In this document: in pieces, positions 49,268 through 56,999 of the stretch | How positions within the stretch are numbered: position 1 is the stretch's first letter | Layout of the letters: every line of letters starts with the position of its first letter | Assembly (NCBI RefSeq): GCF_019800005.1 | Contig: NZ_JABGCL010000017.1 | Coordinates: 62,001 to 126,000, forward strand | Direction of reading: 5' to 3' | DNA length: 64,000 nucleotides | Source: Geminicoccus harenae | GTDB taxonomy: Bacteria > Pseudomonadota > Alphaproteobacteria > Geminicoccales > Geminicoccaceae | Program-made: the position numbers and the translations under genes | The notes under the pieces: model-generated | The model's database searches: none | Seen by the model: the letters and a program-made list of their open reading frames with translations, nothing else | Told to the model about the DNA's origin: nothing

Positions 49268-50140
49268 TCAGGCGACCGCTTGGAGGTTGCGGCGATGAAC
49301 GGCCTCGTAGGCCGGATGGTACAGGATGGTTCCGGCGGCGAATGCCTCGGGCAGGAAGCCGCGCAGGTCGGCCTGGCGCAGCGCCGGCTCGGTCCGGCTG
49401 CGCAGCAGCTTCTCGACATAGTGGCGGGTGGCGTCGATCAGGCCGGAACCGTAGCCGCCGGCGGCGATCCGTTCCGGCGCGCCATGGTTCGGCAGGATCC
49501 GGCCGATCGCCCAGCCGGCCATGCGCGCCAGCCCGCCCAGATGCGTCTCCAGCCGTGCCGGCTCCACCACATAGGTGATCGGGTCCTCCAGCGTGTCGCC
49601 GGCCAGCATCAGGTCGCGATCGGGCAGGACCAGCACCGTGCCGTCCAGGCTGTGCACGTCGGCATGTCGCAGCTCTGCCGCCATGCTGCCTACGCGCAGA
49701 TCCAGCCGCTCCTCATAGGTGGTGCGGGGCATGACGAGCGGCCGCACCGGCGGGTCGCCATGCTCCAGCTCTGCCCGATGGGCCAGCAGCGCCTCGGCCG
49801 TCAGCCGGTGCGCGATGATCTCGCAATCGGCGAACACCTCGTTGCCGGCGATATGGTCGACATGCCAGTGGCTCAGCACCACCCGGGTCCGCCGGACGCC
49901 CGCCTCGGCCAAGGTGCGGCGGATGAGGCGCGCGTGCCCGAGCGAGATGTGCGTGTCGTACACCAGCGCCTCCTCGCCCTCGACCAGCGCGTAGGTGCAG
50001 GTGCCGAGGCCGAAGGCACCGTCGTCCAGCCAGTTGGGGTCGGCCGAGTGCAGCCGGAGCCCGTCGATCCGGCCGTCATAGAAGGCGAGCAGGCCCGGTT
50101 CTGGCCGCAGCACGCGCATGGTCGAGCCCAGTTCCCCCAC
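49268..50140 (-). CDS. Metallo-beta-lactamase-fold hydrolase
   Basis: This hydrolase of about 290 residues has the dinuclear zinc site HWHVDH (91-96), then AGDTLED (aspartate) and PNHGAPE (histidine) further on, the standard MBL order. It resembles glyoxalase II/SoxH-like members that open esters or lactones. There is no signal peptide. GTG at 50140, preceded by GGAG with a 9-base spacer, is the likely start; ATG at 50119 is the alternative. It is 11 bases upstream of the subtilase on the same strand and probably co-transcribed with it. Its relation to the protease is unclear. Confidence 0.9.
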   Translation of the reverse strand: MGELGSTMRVLRPEPGLLAFYDGRIDGLRLHSADPNWLDDGAFGLGTCTYALVEGEEALVYDTHISLGHARLIRRTLAEAGVRRTRVVLSHWHVDHIAGNEVFADCEIIAHRLTAEALLAHRAELEHGDPPVRPLVMPRTTYEERLDLRVGSMAAELRHADVHSLDGTVLVLPDRDLMLAGDTLEDPITYVVEPARLETHLGGLARMAGWAIGRILPNHGAPERIAAGGYGSGLIDATRHYVEKLLRSRTEPALRQADLRGFLPEAFAAGTILYHPAYEAVHRRNLQAVA

Positions 50141-50242
50141 CGATCCCGTCTCCCGCCCGGTTGCTTTCGCCAGATTGCTACTGGATCCGGCCGATTCCCA
50201 GGTTCAAAAGCCTGCGGGCAAGCCGGCAGACAGGAGGTGCCG

Positions 50243-50605
50243 TTGCAGGACCGACAGACCATCCGGCTGAAAGACCTGGTGCTGGAGCTGCCGATCGGCG
50301 TGTTCCCCGAGGAGTTCGGCCGGACCCAACCCGTCGAGATCGAGGTCGAGGCCTGGCGTCTGGCGGGTGCCTTCACCAGCGGCCGCTACGAGGACTGCCT
50401 GGACTACCACCGGGTCTATCGCCACCTGACGGAGGTCTGGCCGACGCGGGCGCATCAGGCCCTGCTGGAAAGCTGGGCCGAGGATCTGGTGCAGTTCGTG
50501 TTCCAGGACCCGCAGGTCGAAGGCTGCCGGGTGCGGCTGGCGAAGCTGGCCATCTATGACGGTCGCGCGGTGCCGGAAGTCGAGTTCGTCCGGGTGCGCG
50601 GCTGA
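50243..50605 (+). CDS. folB: Dihydroneopterin aldolase-like protein (FolB family)
   Basis: This 120-residue tunnelling-fold protein has the FolB/FolX start LKDLVLELPIGVFPEEFGRTQ, followed by a strand PVEIEVEAW, and DYHRVYRHLTEVW. The family includes dihydroneopterin aldolase and epimerase of folate synthesis. The end RVRLAKLAIYDGRAVPEVEF matches the K.AI.....V.VE pattern. The start is TTG at 50243, 5 bases after a perfect AGGAGGT (50232-50238); a GTG at 50237 would overlap that site. A folate role fits the pabA-pabB gene at 43 kb. Dihydroneopterin aldolase versus epimerase cannot be separated by eye. Confidence 0.85.
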   Translation: MQDRQTIRLKDLVLELPIGVFPEEFGRTQPVEIEVEAWRLAGAFTSGRYEDCLDYHRVYRHLTEVWPTRAHQALLESWAEDLVQFVFQDPQVEGCRVRLAKLAIYDGRAVPEVEFVRVRG

Positions 50606-50692
50606 CCCGGTCGATCGGGCGGCAGTGCCTGGAACCGCGCCCCGGGCCGGCTGTTCCTCCGAAGTACAGCTTTGGAACAGGAAAGAGCAGCC

Positions 50693-50887
50693 ATGGCCCA
50701 GATCGATCACCGGGTGACCGAGCCGGGGCGGCATGATTCAAACGCAGTCAAGTCGCCGGTCGACGCGAGGCAGGGGCGCAAGTTCGGCCGGATGCGCTAC
50801 GTGCTCATCTTCGGCGTAGCGCTTGCCATCCTCGCGATGCTCCTGGTCTATGCCGGCGTCTTCTCCAGCCCGCCGGCGCAGCCATGA
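50693..50887 (+). CDS. Small single-pass membrane protein
   Basis: This 64-residue protein has a charged, probably cytoplasmic N-terminus (about 1-35), one membrane helix (about 36-56, RYVLIFGVALAILAMLLVYAG) and a short proline-containing tail. Its codon use is normal and GGAAAGAG precedes the ATG at 50693. I recognise no family; it may be an unannotated small membrane protein. It is convergent with the GT2 gene that ends 16 bases after its stop. Confidence 0.6.
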   Translation: MAQIDHRVTEPGRHDSNAVKSPVDARQGRKFGRMRYVLIFGVALAILAMLLVYAGVFSSPPAQP

Positions 50888-50903
50888 CCGGAGGACGGGC
50901 GGA

Positions 50904-51932
50904 TCATTCGATGATCCGCTCGATCCGGTAGTCGCGCATGTCCTTGGTATAAGCGAAGGTCACGATCTCTCCGATCAGGCCGACCGCGATGATCTGCACG
51001 CCCAGCACCACCATCAGCGAGGACAGGATCAGGGCAGGGCGGTCCACCAGCGGCGTGCCGAAGGCCAGACGGGTGAACACCAGCCACCCGGTCGCCAGCA
51101 GGCCCAGCGCCAGCACGGCCAGGCCGAACCCGCCGAAGAACCGGAATGGCTTCTTCAGGAACTTCAGCAGGAAGAAGACCGTCACCACGTCCAGGATCAG
51201 GGAATAGTCGAGCGGCGCGGACGTGTCCCTGGGCGGCAGGCCGCCACCGGGCCGCACGGTCTGCTCGACCACCTTGAAGCCGTGGCGCAGCGCCAGCAGC
51301 GGGAAGAAGCGGTGCTGGTGGCCGTAGAGGACGATCTCCTCGGCGACCTCGCGCTTGAGTGCGCGCACCCGGCAGCGCAGGTCGGCGAACGGCGACTGCA
51401 GGATGCGCTTGAGCACCCATTCCATCTTGCCCGCACCGAACACGGAGCCGCCGACGCCGCTGGTGCGCCTGGCCACCACCATGTCGGCGGAATCCAGCCC
51501 GTGGACGAGGTCGGGCAGGTCGGCCGGATCGACCTGGGGTTCCGGCACCAGGGTCAGGATCCGCGGGGCCCGGGCATGCTTGAAGCCCACCGACAGCGCT
51601 GCCGCCTCGCCGAACGTCTGGTTGAACACCAGCGCCCGCACGCTGTGCCCGGCCTCGCGCGACAGGGCCTCCAGCGCGGCCGTGGCCCGCGGGAACTGCC
51701 CGTCCAGCACGTAGATGAACTCCACCGGGCCGAACTCGGCGAGCGCTGCCGCATGGCGCTCGTGGTCGTGGCGGATCGTGTCGCTTTCCCGGCTGACCGG
51801 CACCACGACCGAAAGCTGGTAGTCCGCCCCGACATCGCCAGTACCGCCCGGCTGCGGTGCCGTGAGCGCGGGATCGTCGGAATGCAGGAAAGCAGTGGGG
51901 CGGGTCATGAGGTCCGAAGCAGACATGGTCAC
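50904..51932 (-). CDS. GT2-like glycosyltransferase with degraded active site
   Basis: This 342-residue protein has a GT-A-like domain (about 38-235) and two C-terminal membrane helices (about 258-320, GGFGLAVLALGLLATGWL and SSLMVVLGVQIIAVGLIG), like the DPM1/ArnC polyprenyl-phosphate sugar transferases. The usual DDGS and DxD motifs are lost: residues 75-79 read VLDGQ, and the DxD place reads LVPEPQVDP (128-136). It may be inactive or act as a partner of the intact GT2 enzyme upstream, with which it overlaps by 4 bases (ATGA). Both are probably translated together. Confidence 0.88.
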   Translation of the reverse strand: MTMSASDLMTRPTAFLHSDDPALTAPQPGGTGDVGADYQLSVVVPVSRESDTIRHDHERHAAALAEFGPVEFIYVLDGQFPRATAALEALSREAGHSVRALVFNQTFGEAAALSVGFKHARAPRILTLVPEPQVDPADLPDLVHGLDSADMVVARRTSGVGGSVFGAGKMEWVLKRILQSPFADLRCRVRALKREVAEEIVLYGHQHRFFPLLALRHGFKVVEQTVRPGGGLPPRDTSAPLDYSLILDVVTVFFLLKFLKKPFRFFGGFGLAVLALGLLATGWLVFTRLAFGTPLVDRPALILSSLMVVLGVQIIAVGLIGEIVTFAYTKDMRDYRIERIIE

Positions 51933-52882
51933 GGGACTTCCCTACCGGCGGGGCGGACGGCGAGATCGACGAAGGGTGCCAGGCTCTTCGACCTGGCACC
52001 CCAGATCAGCTGGCCGAGCAGCGCCAGGAAGATCAGGAACAGGGTTAGGGCACCGAACAGGAGGGTGACGCCGGCGAACACCACCGACGAGCCGGCATAG
52101 GACGTGTCGGCGAACACCACGGCGGCGACCGCCGCCATGAGGGTCAGCAGCAGGGTCAGCATGGTCAGGCCGCTGAGCCACAAGAGCGGGGCACGCGCGA
52201 AGGTCAGGACGGTGCGGATCGAGATCAGGTCGACGAAGACCTTGTAGATCCGGGAGAAGCCGTACTTGGACGAGCCGTGCATGCGCGGATGGTGACGCAC
52301 CACGATCTCGGCGATCTTCGGCCGGGCCAGCGAGCTCATGGCCGGGATGAAGCGGTGCATCTCGGAATAGAGCGGGATCCGCTTGATCAGGTCTGCCCGG
52401 TAGGCCTTGAGCGAGCAGCCATTGTCCTTGATCGGCACGCCGGTGACCCAGCCGATCAGCCGGTTGGCGACCTTGGAGGGCAGCACGCGCGACCAGTGGT
52501 CCTTGCGGTCCTTGCGCCAGCCCACCACCAGGTCGTGGCCGGCCTCGATCTGCTCGAGAAAGCGCGGGATGTCGCGCGGGTCGTTCTGCAGGTCGCCGTC
52601 CATGGTGACCAGCACCCTGCCTTGCGCCACGTCGATCCCGGCCATCATCGCTTGAGTCTGGCCGTAGTTGCGGCGGAACTTGACGATGCGCACCTTGGGC
52701 TTGCCGTCGCGGGGGAGCTGGCTCAGCCGCTCGACCGTCCGGTCGCGCGAGCCGTCGTCCACGAACAGGAGTTCCACCGTCCGGTCGATCGGCGCCACCG
52801 CGTTGCGGATCGCCTCGTACATCGGCAGGACATTGTCCTCCTCGTTGTACACCGGCACGATGATCGACAGGTCGACGGACAT
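51929..52882 (-). CDS. GT2 polyprenyl-phosphate glycosyltransferase (DPM1/ArnC/GtrB-like)
   Basis: This 317-residue enzyme has an intact GT-A domain: VPVYNEEDN (9-17), VDDGS (41-45), DGD (95-97) and LQNDPRD. Two C-terminal membrane helices (LLWLSGLTMLTLLLTLMAA and a second near 255-290) follow. Family members move a sugar from a nucleotide donor to undecaprenyl phosphate for use outside the cytoplasm. The ATG at 52882 gives the normal start. It precedes the degenerate GT2 gene in an ATGA overlap. No GtrA flippase is adjacent. Confidence 0.95.
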   Translation of the reverse strand: MSVDLSIIVPVYNEEDNVLPMYEAIRNAVAPIDRTVELLFVDDGSRDRTVERLSQLPRDGKPKVRIVKFRRNYGQTQAMMAGIDVAQGRVLVTMDGDLQNDPRDIPRFLEQIEAGHDLVVGWRKDRKDHWSRVLPSKVANRLIGWVTGVPIKDNGCSLKAYRADLIKRIPLYSEMHRFIPAMSSLARPKIAEIVVRHHPRMHGSSKYGFSRIYKVFVDLISIRTVLTFARAPLLWLSGLTMLTLLLTLMAAVAAVVFADTSYAGSSVVFAGVTLLFGALTLFLIFLALLGQLIWGARSKSLAPFVDLAVRPAGREVP

Positions 52883-52984
52883 GTTGCTCCGGAAGCGGCG
52901 GCATCAGCCATGCGCGCTGCGCAGGCTCTTTCGGCAGGCTGTGTAGTCCTTCACCGTTTCCATGAAAAGCGACCCGTCCGTTTG

Positions 52985-53000
52985 CGCACCCTTGGGTGCG
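52985..53000. promoter_or_regulatory. 16-base inverted repeat in the GT2-dps divergent region
   Basis: CGCACCC-TT-GGGTGCG, 7-base arms with a 2-base centre. It lies 156 bases upstream of the dps start and 103 bases upstream of the GT2 start. The tight centre favours a protein-binding palindrome rather than a hairpin. Confidence 0.35.
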
Positions 53001-53002
53001 TC

Positions 53003-53027
53003 AACAGGGCCACATCCCGGCCCTGTT
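53003..53027. promoter_or_regulatory. Hairpin in the GT2-dps divergent region
   Basis: AACAGGGCC-ACATCCC-GGCCCTGTT is a perfect 9-base stem with a 7-base loop. It stands 129 bases before dps, immediately beside the 16-base palindrome. In a divergent region a terminator is not expected, so it may be an attenuator, a transcript-end hairpin of an unseen small RNA, or a regulatory site. Confidence 0.4.
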
Positions 53028-53155
53028 CTGGCCATGAACGCAAACCAGACCTGCCATGATGGCGGGTCGGTTCTACGGAACGCCGTGCGCATACCCCGGT
53101 TAGGAAGGCGGCCAACGACAGTGCCGCCGGAGCAGCGGCGCGAAGGAGCATGTTC

Positions 53156-53644
53156 ATGAAGAACCACCCGACCAGGAACGACACCCCGTCCAACGCCAAG
53201 ACGACCGTGATCGGCATCCTGAACCGGAACCTGGCCGCAACGATCGACCTGGCGCTCGCCACCAAGCAGGCGCACTGGAACCTGAAGGGGCCGCAGTTCA
53301 TCGCGGTGCACGAGATGCTGGACGGGTTCAGGGCCCAGCTCGACGGCCATTCCGACACCATGGCCGAGCGCGTGGTGCAGCTCGGCGGCACCGCGCTGGG
53401 CACCACGCAGAACGTGGGGGAGGCATCCGCCCTCAAGGCCTACCCGACCGACATCTATGCGGTGCAGGACCATCTCCAGGCGCTGATCGAGCGCTATGGC
53501 GACCTCGCCAACATGGTGCGCAAGGCCATCGACGAGTCCGAGGAGGCCGGCGATGCCACCACCGCGGACATCTTCACCCAGGCATCCCGCGACCTGGACA
53601 AGAACCTGTGGTTCCTCGAGGCACATGTCCAGGAACCGCGCTGA
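53156..53644 (+). CDS. dps: Dps, ferritin-like DNA protection protein
   Basis: This 162-residue Dps forms a 12-subunit cage that oxidises and stores iron and shields DNA. The ferroxidase-site segments are standard: KQAHWNLKGPQF (H40) and HEMLDGFRAQLDGHSD (H52, with the acidic ligands after it). The N-terminal tail MKNHPTRNDTPSNAKTT is polar and may contact DNA. ATG at 53156 is preferred because GGAG stands 7 bases upstream; the ATG at 53150 is too close. It ends at a strong terminator shared with a convergent CsbD gene. Confidence 0.96.
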   Translation: MKNHPTRNDTPSNAKTTVIGILNRNLAATIDLALATKQAHWNLKGPQFIAVHEMLDGFRAQLDGHSDTMAERVVQLGGTALGTTQNVGEASALKAYPTDIYAVQDHLQALIERYGDLANMVRKAIDESEEAGDATTADIFTQASRDLDKNLWFLEAHVQEPR

Positions 53645-53696
53645 GGCCCTGTGCCGGCACCATGAAGCCGGCGCTGCCGGACGCTGAATGCAACAA

Positions 53697-53721
53697 GAGG
53701 GCGCGCCCCTGGCGCGCCCTC
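53697..53721. terminator. Strong bidirectional terminator between dps and the CsbD-like gene
   Basis: GAGGGCGCGCC (53697-53707) and GGCGCGCCCTC (53711-53721) form a perfect 11-base stem with a CCT loop, 52 bases after dps and 61 bases after the convergent CsbD-like gene. It is the clearest hairpin in the window. Confidence 0.7.
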
Positions 53722-53782
53722 CTGCCTTATCCCAGGATCGGGCGGGAGTTACAGCCGTCCGGCCGCCGCTCCCGCGCTCCGA

Positions 53783-53962
53783 TCACTTCTTCATGCTGTC
53801 CCCGACACCCTTGGCGGTGTCCTTCACGTCCTGCGCCGCATGCTTGAGGTCGCCCTTGGCCTGATCGGTATGGCCTTCCGCCTCGGTGCGACGGTCGCCC
53901 GTGACCTTGCCAGCGGCTTCCTTGACCATGCCCTTGGCCTTGTCCGCGGTACCAGATGCCAT
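53783..53962 (-). CDS. CsbD-family stress protein
   Basis: This 59-residue hydrophilic protein has the CsbD repeat: TADKAKGMVKEAAGKVTGD, then EGHTDQAKGDLKHAAQD and DTAKGVGDSMKK. This alternating lysine/alanine helix pattern is typical of small general-stress proteins. It is probably cytoplasmic and natively flexible. The ATG at 53962 is the only start. It is convergent with dps, another stress gene, and shares its terminator. Function is unknown in general. Confidence 0.88.
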   Translation of the reverse strand: MASGTADKAKGMVKEAAGKVTGDRRTEAEGHTDQAKGDLKHAAQDVKDTAKGVGDSMKK

Positions 53963-54067
53963 CTCGAATTCCTTTCACCGAAGATGGCCTAGTAACCCCA
54001 CCGCCCATAGGCGGGTTCCGGACATGAGGGCCAGCTGGAGCGTCACATCGGCGCGAGCCGCAGGACC

Positions 54068-55393
54068 TCAGGCCGGCACCAGCCGATCGGCCGCCGGCAC
54101 GCCACGCTTTTCCTTCAGGGCCGCCAGCATGTTGGCCTCCAGCCGCAGCCAGTGCGCCTCCCAGGTCCAGTTCTCCTGGACATAGCGGCGCCCCGCCAGC
54201 CCCAGACGGGCAGCCCGCGCCTCATCCCGCAGCAGCGCCACGGTCTGCCGCGCGAACTCGTCGGGTGCATCCGCAATGATCAGATGCTCGCCAGGCGTGG
54301 CGCGGATGCCCTCGTTGGCCACCGTGGTCGCCACGGTGGGCTTCGCCATGGCGAGGAATTCCAGCAGCTTGTTCTGCATCCCGGCCCCGGCCATCACTGG
54401 GTTCACGCAGACCGCGGCCCTGGCGATATAGTCGGCCGGATCCGGCACCTCGCCGGTCACGGTGACACCCGGCCGGCTGGCCAGGGCGGTCACCGCCGGC
54501 CTGGGGTTGCGGCCCACGATCATCAGGCGGGCGTCCGGTACCTCGGCCCGGATCTTCGGGAAGACGTGCTCGGCGAACCAGATGGCCGCGTTGGCATTGG
54601 TGTTGGTGCCCATGGCGCCGGAAAACACCAGCATGTTCGGCTCGACCACCTCCCGCCCGCGCGGGACGTAGCGGCCGATATCCACCCCGTGCGCGCCATA
54701 CACCCAGTTGTCGACCTCTGGCTGACCGTACTCCCGGCAGACCTGGCGGACCTCCTCGACGTCACGCTCGCCGATTAGCACCACCCGGTCGAAGTCCTGC
54801 CAGACATGGGCCTCGTAGCGCCGCACCAGCCGCGCCTCGGTGGAGAAGATCAGCTTGTCGCGCAGCGTGGTGAAGGTCTCCATCATCCGCCGCGTGTTGA
54901 GCGACTGCGAGACCTGCATGGCGAGGAAGGTTACGGCACTGCCGCGCGGCAGGCCGCGAATGCTCTCCGCCCCGCGGATCGTGTAGCAGTAGACGACGTC
55001 GGCGCTGCCTTCCGCCAGGATCCGGCGCACCGCTTCCCGCTGGTCGTCGTTGGAGAACCAGCCGACCTGGAGCGGCAGGCGCCTGGCCAGGCCGCGCGCC
55101 ATGCCGAGCAGGCTGCGCCGGCGGCCCTGCGGCATCACGGTCAGGGTGCGGCAATGGGCCCGCAGCCACGCCTCGTTCTCCGGTGTCAGCCGCTCGCCGT
55201 CGTCCAGGGTGAGCAGGTCGACCTCGTGGCCCCGCGCCTTCAGGAAGGCGATCAGATGGGCCACCGTCATCTGGTCGGCGCGCTTCATCGGCAGCGGCAG
55301 CCGGCCATAGACGATGGTGATCCGGAAGGTTTCCCTGGCGGGCTCGACCTGCATGGTCATCGGCAAGCCCGACTTGCCAGCTCCGTGTGCCAT
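54068..55393 (-). CDS. Glycosyltransferase family 4 (exopolysaccharide type)
   Basis: This 441-residue GT-B enzyme has a donor domain in the last 180 residues containing LVFSGAMGTNTNANAAIWF, ARLMIVGRNP, VTVTGEVPDPADYIA and AGAGMQNKLLEFLAMAKPTV (the usual G-x-x-NK-x-E pattern). The N-terminal acceptor domain starts VYGRLPLPMKRADQMTVAHL, as in the exopolysaccharide-associated sugar transferases (TIGR03087-like). It adds a sugar to a lipid-linked repeat. The start at 55393 lies 15 bases after the dehydrogenase gene, so the two are probably co-transcribed. Confidence 0.92.
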   Translation of the reverse strand: MAHGAGKSGLPMTMQVEPARETFRITIVYGRLPLPMKRADQMTVAHLIAFLKARGHEVDLLTLDDGERLTPENEAWLRAHCRTLTVMPQGRRRSLLGMARGLARRLPLQVGWFSNDDQREAVRRILAEGSADVVYCYTIRGAESIRGLPRGSAVTFLAMQVSQSLNTRRMMETFTTLRDKLIFSTEARLVRRYEAHVWQDFDRVVLIGERDVEEVRQVCREYGQPEVDNWVYGAHGVDIGRYVPRGREVVEPNMLVFSGAMGTNTNANAAIWFAEHVFPKIRAEVPDARLMIVGRNPRPAVTALASRPGVTVTGEVPDPADYIARAAVCVNPVMAGAGMQNKLLEFLAMAKPTVATTVANEGIRATPGEHLIIADAPDEFARQTVALLRDEARAARLGLAGRRYVQENWTWEAHWLRLEANMLAALKEKRGVPAADRLVPA

Positions 55394-55408
55394 GACGTGT
55401 CGCCCCGC

Positions 55409-56683
55409 TCAGAGCCGATGGATCGGGAACAGCTTGACCGAGCCGCCCAGCCGGTCGACCACGCCCGGCATCGCCTTGCCCACCACCACGAGGTCGGCCT
55501 CCGCGGCCGCACCGGCCACGTCCTGGACCAGGATGCTCGACAGATGCGGCAGGTGCTCCTGGACATAGCGCTGGTTGGCGCCGACCAGCTCGTCGGTCTT
55601 CAGGTCAGGATCGTAGATCGAGAGGCGGTAGCCCTTGCCGATCAGCTGCTCGGCCAGGTCGAGCAGCGGGCTTTCCCGCAGGTCGTCCGTGTCGCTCTTG
55701 AAGGTCAGCCCGAGCAGCAGCACCCGGCCGCCCACCGGCAGCCGCCGGCCGATCTCCTGGACCAGGAACTGCTTGTGGCTGGCATTGCTGGCCAGGATGT
55801 TCTCCATCACCGGAGCGCTCACCCCCTGCTCGCGCATGCAGGCCGCCAGTGCCCGCACGTCCTTGGGCAGGCAGGAGCCGCCGAACGGGGTGCCCGGCCG
55901 CAGGTAGTAGGACGAGATGTTGAGCTTGGTGTCCGCCAGGAAGATCTCCATCACCCGCTGCGGCGGGATGTCGAGGGAGAGCGCCAGCCGGCCGACCTCG
56001 TTGGCGTAGGCCACCTTGAGGGCGTGGAAGCTGTTGTCGGCATACTTCACCATCTCGGCCACCGCGAACGGCACCTCGAAGATCGGCGCGTCCAGCCCGT
56101 CGCAGATGCCGAGCAGCTTCTTGCTGGTGCCGGGCTCGCGCTCGCCGATCACCGTCTTGGGCGGGGCGAAATAGTCGGCGATCGCCGTGCCCTCGCGCAG
56201 GAACTCCGGGTTATAGGCGACCTCGTAACGTCCGCCCGGCGCCTCGCCCGCCGTTTCCAGCAGGTTGGGCAGCACCACCTTGTCCATCGAGCCCGGCAGC
56301 ATCGTGCTGCGGAACACCAGCAGGAGCGGGGGCTTCGCCGGATCGCGCCGGCGCACCGCCTCGCCCATCTGCCGGGCGATCTTCACGACATAGGACAGGT
56401 CGAGCGAGCCATTGGGCTTGCTGGGCGTGCCCACGCAGATCAGCGCCATGTCGGCGTCCAGCACATGGTCGCCGATCTCGGTGCTGCCGAGCAGGCGGCC
56501 GTCGGCATGCCCGGCCCGCAAAAAGCCGTTCACGCCCGGCTCATGGATGGGGGAGCGTCCGGCCGATATCGCCGCGGCCTTGTCCGGGCTGATGTCGACA
56601 CCGACGATGGTATGCCCTTCGCGGAGCAGGCATGCCGCCACCGTGGCACCGACGTAACCGAAACCGCAAACGATAATCTTCAT
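55409..56683 (-). CDS. GDP-mannose 6-dehydrogenase / UDP-glucose dehydrogenase family
   Basis: This 424-residue NAD-dependent enzyme oxidises a nucleotide sugar twice to the uronate. The NAD loop GFGYVGATVAACLL is at the start. The catalytic cysteine is C271 in FGGSCLPKDVRAL, almost identical in position and sequence to AlgD (GDP-mannose 6-dehydrogenase, C268), which favours GDP-mannose over UDP-glucose. The TFKSDTDDLRESP segment near residue 325 also fits AlgD. It would supply mannuronate or a related acid for the polysaccharide built by the neighbouring genes. An 18-base palindrome lies upstream. Confidence 0.93.
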   Translation of the reverse strand: MKIIVCGFGYVGATVAACLLREGHTIVGVDISPDKAAAISAGRSPIHEPGVNGFLRAGHADGRLLGSTEIGDHVLDADMALICVGTPSKPNGSLDLSYVVKIARQMGEAVRRRDPAKPPLLLVFRSTMLPGSMDKVVLPNLLETAGEAPGGRYEVAYNPEFLREGTAIADYFAPPKTVIGEREPGTSKKLLGICDGLDAPIFEVPFAVAEMVKYADNSFHALKVAYANEVGRLALSLDIPPQRVMEIFLADTKLNISSYYLRPGTPFGGSCLPKDVRALAACMREQGVSAPVMENILASNASHKQFLVQEIGRRLPVGGRVLLLGLTFKSDTDDLRESPLLDLAEQLIGKGYRLSIYDPDLKTDELVGANQRYVQEHLPHLSSILVQDVAGAAAEADLVVVGKAMPGVVDRLGGSVKLFPIHRL

Positions 56684-56999
56684 ACGCAGATCCACTCCAG
56701 GAGACCGGCAGCAGGCACGCGCCGGCGCGTGCTCTCTGCCCGCCACGTCCTGCCCATCCTCGCCGGGGACCGACCCACCGCAGGAGGGGACGCCTGTCCC
56801 ATCTCCGGTTGGGCTCCCTTACCGATGAGCCGGACCAATAACCACCACTCACGCAGGTAACCAGACGCGGCGCCGGTTCGCCGCCGCCGCAACCACATAG
56901 TAGAGCCCGATCCCGGGTGGATCACGATCCATGCACTGCGAGGCATAACGGGGTGCCGCCATGGCAGCGGTGCCACAGCCAGCACCCCCGGGAGCCCCG
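56684..56999. other. Intergenic region upstream of the nucleotide-sugar dehydrogenase gene
   Basis: I see no gene in these 316 bases. They lie between the 3' end of the O-antigen-ligase-like gene and the dehydrogenase start, both on the minus strand, so they should contain the promoter of the dehydrogenase-GT4 unit. The main feature is the perfect palindrome at 56715-56732. GCCCC/GGGGC around the ligase stop codon (56994-57009) may form a short terminator. Confidence 0.4.
56715..56732. promoter_or_regulatory. 18-base perfect palindrome upstream of the nucleotide-sugar dehydrogenase
   Basis: GCACGCGCCGGCGCGTGC, perfect over 18 bases, sits 32 bases upstream of the dehydrogenase ATG. High GC raises the chance of palindromes, but 18 bases in a promoter position is still notable and suggests an operator for this exopolysaccharide unit. 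Confidence 0.4.
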
